Of a stretch of DNA of 25,508 nt, positions 18,970-25,508 are shown in pieces. A program made the translations under genes and the position numbers. The notes under the pieces are model-generated. The model ran no database searches. It was not told the DNA's origin and worked only from the letters and a program-made list of their open reading frames with translations. Source of the DNA: Asterionellopsis glacialis (lineage: Eukaryota; Bacillariophyta; Plagiogrammaphyceae; Rhaphoneidales; Asterionellopsidaceae); assembly GCA_014885115.2 (NCBI GenBank), contig WKLE02001000.1, forward strand, positions 1-25,508, written 5' to 3'. How positions within the stretch are numbered: position 1 is the stretch's first letter; each line of letters begins with the position of its first letter.

Positions 18970-19967
18970 ATCAATAAAAACTGCAGCAGTAGAAACAAAT
19001 TACAAACAAAAAGAATCATACGTTTTGCTTTTATTCGTCTTTTATCTTTGGGTATACATATTGTTCAAGATGTTGTAATTCATTTATTGAATTTTGATAT
19101 GTGTTTTTATTACTTCAAAAAAGTGATTTACGGACATCCCGTCCAATGAATTGCAGGGCACACTGCCGCACTTGTTGCCAAGGCTTCGTTTCCATAGCCC
19201 ATTTCATATCAGTGTATTGTACTGACATGCCCCAGTTGAAATGGGCTCAAAAGTTTTGATTTCAATGCACAACGCATTTGTAAAATCACCTGGTTTACAG
19301 TTAACCTATCTAAACTCAAATGGTCCTCCAGTAAGATTTGATGCGAGGAAGATAGAAACAACATAGACATCTTTAAGAGAGCCATTTTGCTTTGTTTTTG
19401 GCTTCGGCTGATTGTACTTTCTTTGCTATATTTCAGAAGTTGTTTGTGTGAGTCTCTTGTGCATAGAGCGAGAAGGACTATGTTTTCACAGGGAAAAAAA
19501 CTCATACATATTCGCCGGAAAGAGGAGGGACATTCAAGGCACTTTTTCTCCCTGCGTTTCATTGGAAATCAGAGTGAAATTAGAGAAATCGGGATGGAAG
19601 TTTCACTGCTCAATCAATTCCTTTCTCTTAGTTGAAAATGGATGTTCATGGTTCATGTGAAACGTATTCTGGTGAAATCAAATCAGCAAAACGAGGTCTT
19701 TATGCAATGTATTATTTTTATATTTGATAGCCATGGGTTGAGCTGGATGGTTGTTGTTCCAGGATATTCCCTTTTAAAAAGTTGTAGACTGCATCCTACA
19801 ACCTGCATCCACCAATCGCATTTACCAAAAAACATCATGAAAAAAATCAATTTGAAGGCTCAGTTTGATAAGATTTATTCATGTTACTATTAAGATTATA
19901 AAATGATAACTGCCCTTTTAACTGAAACTGACCCAGATAGTATCTTCACTTTTGTATAATCATAAAA
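18970..19967. other. Intergenic region with a nested hairpin, no gene recognised
   Basis: This lies between the 3' end of uS7 and the 3' end of the sulfotransferase gene. It begins the AT-richer right part of the window. The main structure is a nested inverted repeat at 19196-19247. Small frames on both strands (for example 19209-19562, minus) show no recognisable domain and no codon pattern that convinces me. Confidence 0.45.
19196..19247. repeat. Nested inverted repeat (potential hairpin)
   Basis: AGCCCATTTCA at 19196-19206 is a perfect 11-bp inverse of TGAAATGGGCT at 19237-19247. Inside it, TCAGT (19209-19213) pairs with ACTGA (19221-19225). The DNA or an RNA from either strand could fold. 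It is not followed by a T-run, so a polymerase III terminator role is unlikely. Function is unknown. Confidence 0.65.
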
Positions 19968-20801
19968 TTAAGAAGTGCTAAAATTGGATGCAGTTTTTAC
20001 CATTTGGTAGCCAAGCAACTCGAAATCTTTTCTATAAAAATTGTTGATAGCTTCAATTGCTTCATTGCTGAGGTTCTTTTTTGATCCTCTTTCTTTGGTG
20101 TTGTGAGGTAGATCTCTTTCGTTGGTTAAATTGATTGGTAGATTGTATTCTGTCATGAGCTTGTTAAAGTCTTCTGCTAAGTTTTCATAGCGGAGGACAT
20201 GCGTAACGATTTTCTCACCACTTGAATCAAACACATACTCAAACTGTCTTGCAAAATGACCTCCTCGCTTTGGCATGTCACTATACACCTTTTCCCTCCA
20301 TTTCAATTTCTCGATGATCCATGAATTCATTTCTGGGCGTGGGGTAAAAGAAGAATCCGTCAAATAATTGTATTCACTCACAGTTCGATCATAGGGATCC
20401 CGAATGACCAAAAATGTATCAGAGTTGCGGTAAAAAGGGGAAGGAAGCCATGTGTGTGGCATGTGCCAATAATCCTTAAATGGTAAATTTTCACTGAGGA
20501 GATCTCCACTCCTAGTGTGCACGCATCTGTGAGAGCTTTCCCAGTGACAAGAACCCCAAATGACACCGTGCTTGTTAGCAGCTTTCTCAATGGCTGATCC
20601 TCCAGTTTTAGTGATGTGAACAAATTCCAACTTGTTCTTCTGTGTGCTCTTTTTCTCAATGCTTTTTGGGTCAAGTGCTATGAGTTGTCTTTTTGGTTTG
20701 TCAAATGTGAGTTGACAGCATTGACTTACAGCAACCATCAAAACAGAAGCCATCAGTACAGCACATAAAATCACTTTTGCATTCCATTTTCTTGAAATCA
20801 T
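19968..20801 (-). CDS. Type II membrane sulfotransferase (PAPS-dependent, Golgi type)
   Basis: This is an intronless 277-aa protein. A short cytoplasmic N-terminus (MISRKWNAK) precedes a single membrane anchor (about 9-27, VILCAVLMASVLMVAVSQ), giving a type II, Golgi-like topology. The PAPS 5'-phosphosulfate loop is VHITKTGGSAIEKAA (about 61-75), and the 3'-phosphate motif is LVIRDPYDRTVSEYNY (about 131-146). Between them HMPHTW may carry the catalytic His. The C-terminal part has KDFELLGY, typical of the end of Sulfotransfer_2-like domains. It should move sulfate from PAPS onto a glycan or protein; the acceptor is not readable. At 277 aa it is compact but contains both cofactor motifs, so it looks intact. 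It lies at the edge of a repeat-rich block, and a partial copy sits 4.6 kb away at 24768-24952. Confidence 0.85.
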   Translation of the reverse strand: MISRKWNAKVILCAVLMASVLMVAVSQCCQLTFDKPKRQLIALDPKSIEKKSTQKNKLEFVHITKTGGSAIEKAANKHGVIWGSCHWESSHRCVHTRSGDLLSENLPFKDYWHMPHTWLPSPFYRNSDTFLVIRDPYDRTVSEYNYLTDSSFTPRPEMNSWIIEKLKWREKVYSDMPKRGGHFARQFEYVFDSSGEKIVTHVLRYENLAEDFNKLMTEYNLPINLTNERDLPHNTKERGSKKNLSNEAIEAINNFYRKDFELLGYQMVKTASNFSTS

Positions 20802-20923
20802 TGTGAAACACCCAATTGCAAATGGTTTGTATTTACTTCAAAAAAAAAGATTTTATGTTGGTATTAATATCTCAGCAAGGCTTTTATTGTGAGACGGCCC
20901 AATACTCATCTTTTTTCATTTTC

Positions 20924-21119
20924 ATAAAAGACTGTGGTTTTACTGGTCATTTCACTACAGCTAGGATGGTGTATTCTAATACCTAACCGTAGGAGTAGAG
21001 ACAAGGTGGTGTAGGTCTTTATAAAAGACCGTGGTTTTACTGGTCATTTCACTACAGCTAGAGGATGGGGTGTATTCTCATACCTAACCGTAGGAGTAGA
21101 GACAAGGTGGTGTAGGTCT
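20924..21119. repeat. Two-unit tandem duplication, period 97 bp
   Basis: Unit 1 (20924-21018) and unit 2 (21021-21119) are nearly identical; unit 2 has a few extra bases (GAGGATGGGG versus GGATGG) and scattered substitutions. Each unit starts ATAAAAGAC and ends GTGTAGGTCT. Unit 2 is preceded by T, making TATAAAAG. It lies 123 bp above the sulfotransferase start, so it may be part of that gene's promoter or a remnant of a repeat element. Confidence 0.85.
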
Positions 21120-21152
21120 ACAGGAGGGAGTAGGGGGGGCTTGTTTAGGCAA

Positions 21153-21168
21153 GTAGTACCAGTACTAC
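21153..21168. repeat. GTAC palindrome
   Basis: GTAGTAC at 21153-21159 and GTACTAC at 21162-21168 form a 7-bp inverted repeat with a two-base centre. It sits between the two tandem duplications and belongs to the same word class as the GTAC palindromes at the left end of the window. Confidence 0.5.
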
Positions 21169-21200
21169 CACCACTACGATGAGGTGGGTAGGTCCTACAT

Positions 21201-21434
21201 ACAACAATCATTCTGAAAGAAGAAATGGGCCCAAAGTGGGCAGACCAGGAGTGCCTTACAAGAAAGAAAACAGAAGACAAGAAATGACAAGTCCATCAAT
21301 TTTATTACAAAACAACACATTCTGAAAGAAGACATGGGCCCAAAGTGGGCAGACCAGGAGTGCCTTACAAGAAAGAAAACAGAAGACAAGAAATGACAAG
21401 TCGATCAATTTTAATACAAAACAACACATTCTGA
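21201..21434. repeat. Tandem duplication, period 109 bp, just over two units
   Basis: The word TTCTGA starts at 21211, 21320 and 21429, exactly 109 bp apart. The two full units differ at only a few positions (AGAAATGG/AGACATGG, GTCCATC/GTCGATC, TTTATTAC/TTTAATAC). The near identity suggests recent or homogenised duplication. Open frames read through both units only because they are repeated; the translation resembles nothing known. Confidence 0.9.
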
Positions 21435-21760
21435 CCATTACAATCCAGGACAATTGTGAACCCTGTGGTTTACACCAGGGTTCCTGAAAAGAACAGATGC
21501 ATCAATCAACCTATATATTCTGCATCACAAGTTTCCCTTCTTACCAAGGATCACCAAGAAACAAATTATGAGGTTCCAAGCAAATTCATTAAAATGATTG
21601 TTGACACAGAATCATGGGTCAACAATTATCCACTTTCCTATGAAGAAAAGCCAAACCACAAGCAAGAGAAGGCCCCAAAGGTAGTATTGAGGGTCATTGT
21701 AGACAGAAGGACTGCTGTCCAACCCAGATTCCACATGAACTGCAAGACAAGGACTGCAGT
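21435..21760. other. Unassigned DNA between tandem repeats and the TGACGTCA island
   Basis: A plus-strand frame of about 105 codons (21456-21773) spans this stretch. It has no recognisable domain, and its start lies almost on the last repeat base. It could be a chance frame or a fragment of an element; I do not call it a gene. Confidence 0.3.
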
Positions 21761-21821
21761 AGGCGAGTCATGAGACTCGCGTGATATGTCAATCAACCGT
21801 AGTACGGACGGACCGTGATGC

Positions 21822-22007
21822 GATGACGTCATGGACTGGACAGACAAGATGACGTGATGACATCATCACATGGACAGACAAGATGATGTGATGACGTCAT
21901 TGAGCGGACAGATGCAAACGCGCAGTGACGCACAGCATTCATACGAACGCTGACGTCATGAGCGAAGTGTATCGAATTCCACTCCGCAGCAGAACCACGA
22001 TGCGTCA
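21822..22007. promoter_or_regulatory. Cluster of TGACGTCA (CRE-like) sites in an imperfect 34-bp repeat
   Basis: Perfect TGACGTCA octamers are at 21824-21831, 21892-21899 and 21951-21958. Near matches TGACGTGA (21850) and TGACATCA (21858) are adjacent, with TGACGC words at 21926 and, reversed, at 22001-22007. Part of the array repeats with a 34-bp period (TGGACAGACAAGATGA at 21837 and 21871). TGACGTCA is the consensus bZIP/CREB site, and TGACGT-type elements mediate CO2/cAMP responses in the diatom Phaeodactylum. The cluster is about 1.0-1.2 kb upstream of the sulfotransferase start. It might instead be promoter DNA of a degenerate transposable element. Confidence 0.55.
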
Positions 22008-22060
22008 TGACAGAACACGGTGACATGCCGACTCGGCACCTTCCGATTGGCTGCCTCGGG

Positions 22061-22107
22061 GAGTTTGGTTCACATGTTAAAACCAAACTCAGTTGGAAAC
22101 CAAACTC
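22061..22107. repeat. 10-bp perfect inverted repeat plus a third direct copy
   Basis: GAGTTTGGTT at 22061-22070 is the exact inverse of AACCAAACTC at 22081-22090, around a 10-base loop. AACCAAACTC recurs directly at 22098-22107. It closes the GC-richer island before the long AT-rich tract. It might be a terminal inverted repeat remnant or a hairpin. Confidence 0.7.
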
Positions 22108-22140
22108 TAAGTAGATCCGCCGTAGGATCCCATACTGCAT

Positions 22141-23446
22141 TTGGCTCGCGAAGACGAATTGGTGAATTGTCGGGTATTTTTAGTTAAACTCTAAAATAAC
22201 TCATAAATATTCACTCTAACAAACTCTACTTCATTTTCAATATTTTCTATTACTTTTCACAATTGTTGTCAGCATAGTGCAAGGACTCTTTACAACCCCA
22301 AAAAAAATGTTTTCAAAAGTTTCAAAACTACCTCCTCTGAATGGTTGTGGCTTGGTCCCTACCCATTTTTGGGTGCTCCTGCTTCTTGAGGATGGTTGTC
22401 AACTTTTATTTCAAGCATCCATGTTCTCATTTTGTAAAAAATGGTCAAGAATTGGCCAAGAATGCCCCAGAGTACCCATCTGGTGGTTATCTAGATAATT
22501 TTTGAAGTTTTTTATGGACTCTGGCAAGAATATCTTGTACCTTGATGACAGTCAGCTCGTTGTTTGTTCAGGGTCACTTCATTATTGTATCAATAGTGAT
22601 GGATCTGCCTCAGTTGAATGTCATATCACCAATATCTAAAGAAAAAATGGTCAAAAGGGACCATCTGTAACTTATATAATTTTGAGGCACCAATTTTGGT
22701 GGCTCAACTTCACATTTATGATAAAAAAAATTACTTTTCACACCACCACTTACTATTATATAATCATTTATCATTTATCTTGAATGTGATTACTGAAAAG
22801 AGAGGAGCTTCTAACTCCTAAAATTGACCAAGTTATGGTGAATTATCAAAAATTTTGACATGTAACTTTTTTAAATTAAAATTTTTGAGAAATATGTATA
22901 ATGGATCCATGATAACTTTTGATCCACCTAGGCAATCACCCTAATTTTTGTCAGAAAGTAATACTTGAGACTCCAAACTTGCTCCTGGAGCCACCATATG
23001 TTGTCTGAATTGGGTTGGCTGTCAAGTTGAGATATGACCTAGAAATAAATTTTTAAATTTGTTATTTTTAAGAATTTCCTCTCAACTCCAAAAATTGACT
23101 GAGATAGGGTCTCTCATGGAGATGCCCAAAGGCCGGAAGTTATCCTCAAAAAGAAGAGTGTCCATGGACCAAAAACTATTTCATGAACAAAAAACTAGAG
23201 GATGCCCTATGCTGCTAGTGTCAACGGCAGCACAACACAACAATCAGACAAACATCACACAAAAGAAAAGAAGAATTGTATTTGGCAGTGTAAATTATGA
23301 GCTAGTTTAAAGAGCTAGTTTAATCCAGAGAAGATCTTGCAATTTAGTAAGAAATAAAGATTCAGGAGTAAAAGGTAAATTGGAGTCTGTCTGCTTGTCC
23401 ATGCAACAACCAGCCATCCTCAAGAGTGTCCTACAGGGAGTGTAGT
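22141..23446. other. Long AT-rich gene-free tract
   Basis: About 1.3 kb of visibly AT-rich DNA with no coding frame I can support; short frames at 22277-22498, 22618-22821 and 23059-23310 show no known domain. A 13-bp tandem duplication (GAGCTAGTTTAA at 23299 and 23312) is present. It lies directly beyond the C-terminus of the broken retroelement polyprotein, where a 3' untranslated part and LTR would be expected, but I could not identify LTR ends or a polypurine tract. Confidence 0.4.
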
Positions 23447-24039
23447 TCATTTGCTTCCTGGACTATCCTGTGTGGATTTGTAGTATGGTGTAACACAGCA
23501 GATATGAACTGTCTCTTCTATAATGCCTCTACCAATGTGTACAGTACCATTTGTAAATACTTGAATAACTTCATGAGGACTGGTACAAGGTTTGTCCAAC
23601 TTAACTATCTTTCCTGGCTTCTCTAGTGTAATTAGGTCACTTACAGAATATACCTGGTGTTGCTGTTTACGGTTTTCTTTTTGGTTGTTTTGGTTTATTA
23701 AGGTTTGTTTCTTGTTATGGATACATGCCTAATTGCTTTAAATGTAATTGATAGTAGCATGTCACATCCAAATACTAATTGTCCTGGTGTAGCTTCTAGC
23801 ATAGTATAATAAGTACTGCATATAGCCCACACTACAGAACTAAGTATGTTATCCCACAGTTCATCATCTCCTATATTAGGTGGATTGGTGGATTCACTTA
23901 TACCAAGTGCCCATAAGGAGTTACCTATGACTTGGTGTACCTGTTCTATGATACCATTTGATTGGGGATTATAGGTAGTGGTTGGCTTCTTCTTAAGTCC
24001 TAAGTTTCACCTCATTTGGTTGAATACACTCTTAAACTC
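23447..24039 (-). mobile_element. Decayed Ty3/gypsy-like retrotransposon: integrase core and C-terminal part of Pol
   Basis: On the minus strand a retroelement integrase can be read in pieces. From 24039 downward it gives EFKSVFNQM, an in-frame TGA (24007-24009), then GLKKKPTTTYNPQSNGIIEQ (the conserved end of the DDE core, with the Glu after NPQSNGII), WDNILSSVVWAICSTYY, and EATPGQLVFGCDMLLSI. This frame ends in two stops near 23694-23699. The C-terminal region continues in another frame: SPHEVIQVFTNGTVHIGRGI, then TPYYK and a stop at 23447-23449. At least one frameshift and several stops show that it is dead. The wording matches integrases of diatom and other aquatic Ty3/gypsy-like elements. 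Protease, reverse transcriptase and LTRs were not found. Confidence 0.8.
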
Positions 24040-24466
24040 TCATCTGGGAGTGGAATAATGCAGGAATGCATACCCTCAAGTTGGCCGGTCATTTCAACTT
24101 GCCAGTTGAAATTACACTATGCATTGAAAATTGCCAGCTTGTTAATAATGCAAAACTGGCCAACTCAAACATACATTGATGTGAATACTCCTACAAATTT
24201 CCATTTCAATTTCTTCTTTTGTCCATTTAAATTGTGTTCTGCACAATTTCACTGTGCAATGCAAGATTAGCATTTTTTATTTCTTTGGTAAACTCATGTC
24301 TCTAACTTTGTAATTCAGCTGCAAAGCTGATCTCAATGCAATTTTCAGCTAAGCTTGCCCATTCCACTAGTAAGTTGAAATTGAAATTCACACTCTTTCT
24401 AAATTTACAATACAACTGCTCTATCCAATATGCAATTTCAAATTCTATTTTCCTCTCCATTCAACT
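24040..24466. other. AT-rich stretch with many short self-similar words
   Basis: This is probably the eroded upstream part of the retroelement, but its translation on the minus strand no longer shows integrase motifs. Words such as AGTTGAAAT, AATTTCA and TGCAATT recur many times. A perfect 9-bp hairpin lies at 24091-24112. No gene is visible. Confidence 0.4.
24091..24112. repeat. Perfect 9-bp hairpin with 4-base loop
   Basis: ATTTCAACT (24091-24099), loop TGCC, AGTTGAAAT (24104-24112). The arm word AGTTGAAAT also occurs in the right arm of the hairpin at 19237-19247 and near 24373-24381. It may mark a dispersed short repeat. Confidence 0.65.
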
Positions 24467-24994
24467 TTAAACAAAATTATTTGTAACATTAATTCCAATA
24501 ATTAACTTTTTTTTTAAATCAAAGTCATCTGCACCTTCAACCACTACCTCTTCTCTGTCATGTACATTTGTGTTTCTGGTTCCACCTTCTTCCATTTTTG
24601 TTTTAAATGTTTCTTCAAATTTCTTACCCATCTCTTTGTGTCTCCTCTCCTCTTGTGCTCTCTTTGTTAAATCACCAAATCTTAGCAATCCCTCTTTACT
24701 CCATCCATTGTATTTCCTTGATCCTCCACCGAATACTTTACAAGTACTATAGTTCAGTTTTTCTATAACATCCATAACAATTTTCTCACCACTTGAATCA
24801 AACACATACTCAAACTGTCTTGCAAAATGACCTGCTTGCTTTGGCATGTCATTATACACCTTTTCACTCCATTTCAATTTCTCGATGATCCATGAATTCA
24901 TTTTTGGGTGTGGGGTAAAAGAAGATTCCTTCAAAAAATTGTATCCACTCATGTCAATAGCTGAGAGGACACCAAATCTCACCTCCACACTCAA
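24467..24994 (-). pseudogene. Chimeric ORF carrying an internal fragment of the sulfotransferase gene
   Basis: This is a 175-aa open frame. Bases 24768-24952 match 20197-20381 of the sulfotransferase gene with 14 differences in 185 positions (about 92% identity), in the same orientation and reading frame. The shared part includes FTP.P.MNSWIIEKLKW and GHFARQFEYVFDSSGEKIV. Both PAPS-binding motifs, the membrane anchor and the C-terminus are missing, so it cannot be an active sulfotransferase. About 20 unrelated residues lie before the fragment. After it comes a different, highly charged tail (STCKVFGGGSRKYNGWSKEG, then RAQEERRHKEMGKKFEETF), which I cannot assign. The frame may be open by chance. 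It neighbours the broken retroelement, so transposon-linked duplication is plausible. Confidence 0.75.
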
Positions 24995-25508
24995 GAAATT
25001 ACAAGAATCAACTAGATATGATAGTATTCAAAACAATTGTTGATTTCTTACTCCTACAGAAGTGAATTGGATGTTGGATACTCATAAGATTGAATACAAA
25101 ATGTTTCAGAATGACATCATAAAATCTCTTGAAAAACATGTGGCCATGAAAGAAGGGCAAATCCCCACCAAAACAAAAAACATCTCAAAGACTGTGTGGC
25201 TCTTTGGAAGAAGATTTCAAATAAGCTACCAACTGGTGCAAATGGTGACAACTTTTTTGAAGGAATACAATGAAAAAGTTGAATAGCAATCATCCATCTA
25301 CATTCTTGCAATAGATTTCTATCAAGAATTTTGTTCCTGTGTATCCAGTTCTGGTATTGTCATTAACTTATCAGAAAGCATAAGGGAAATCAATTTGCAA
25401 CATTGTACAATCAAGAGAGATGAGAATGTACATCAGAAGGGAATCCCATGCCACTCTGCACATAATTTCATATCACCTTATGGGCATAATTTCCTCCCAT
25501 AAGTGAGG
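24995..25508. other. AT-rich right edge, no gene recognised
   Basis: A plus-strand frame of 74 codons (25062-25286) and a minus-strand frame (25117-25311) overlap and neither resembles a known protein. The window ends inside this stretch, so part of a larger feature could continue beyond it. Confidence 0.35.

Noticed and set aside
19100..20850. Similar strings TTACTTCAAAAAA on either side of the sulfotransferase gene (near 19109 and 20834), as if flanking an insertion
   Set aside because: The match is short and A-rich, and it is not at symmetrical ends of a definable element, so chance is sufficient.
20924..21434. CRISPR-like array
   Set aside because: The repeats are long, contiguous tandem units without spacers, in a eukaryotic context.
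21456..21773. 105-codon plus-strand frame after the 109-bp repeats
   Set aside because: It begins directly after repeat sequence, has no known domain and no support as a gene.
21760..22140. Possible solo LTR covering the GC-richer island
   Set aside because: Clear TG..CA ends with a flanking target duplication were not found, and no second copy lies in the window.

Overview
The window looks like nuclear DNA of a photosynthetic stramenopile, most likely a diatom. The genes are eukaryotic: cytosolic alanyl-tRNA synthetase, ribosomal protein uS7/RPS5, a SCY1-like pseudokinase and PA2G4/EBP1. They carry a few short introns (98-144 nt, one of 501 nt) with GT..AG borders. They are packed on alternating strands, and the decayed integrase near the right end has the wording of diatom Ty3/gypsy-like elements. 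The genus cannot be fixed by reading alone.

Left part (1-18969), gene-dense. In order: a zinc-dependent, probably NADP-using alcohol dehydrogenase (370-1839, +, four exons); a type I membrane protein with an intracellular PDZ-like domain (2333-4128, -, two exons); a membrane-associated VASt-domain lipid/sterol-transfer-like protein (5119-7560, -); a SCYL-type pseudokinase with HEAT-like repeats (8806-11295, +); cytosolic AlaRS (11474-14482, -, two exons); PA2G4/EBP1 (15368-17209, +, three exons); a single-domain SCP2 protein ending in the peroxisomal signal SKL (17319-17666, -); and ribosomal protein uS7/RPS5 (18168-18969, +, two exons). Neighbours are mostly convergent or divergent, so intergenic stretches are shared promoters or shared 3' ends. 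Several promoter-side stretches contain GGTAC/GTACC words, extremely dense at 1-180.

Right part (18970-25508), gene-poor, visibly AT-rich and repeat-laden. It holds one intact gene, a type II membrane sulfotransferase (19968-20801, -). Upstream of it lie two tandem duplications (97-bp and 109-bp periods), a GC-richer island with several TGACGTCA sites and a strong inverted repeat, long AT-rich DNA, a broken Ty3/gypsy-like integrase (minus strand), and a chimeric ORF. That ORF carries a 185-bp, about 92% identical copy of the middle of the sulfotransferase gene without its PAPS-binding motifs.

The genes do not form a pathway or operon. Themes are translation (AlaRS, uS7, PA2G4), lipid handling (VASt, SCP2) and secretory-pathway functions (SCYL, sulfotransferase). 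I found no convincing new multi-gene system. The most unusual material is the repeat structure upstream of the sulfotransferase gene, its transposon-associated partial duplication, and the GTAC-rich palindromic islands.
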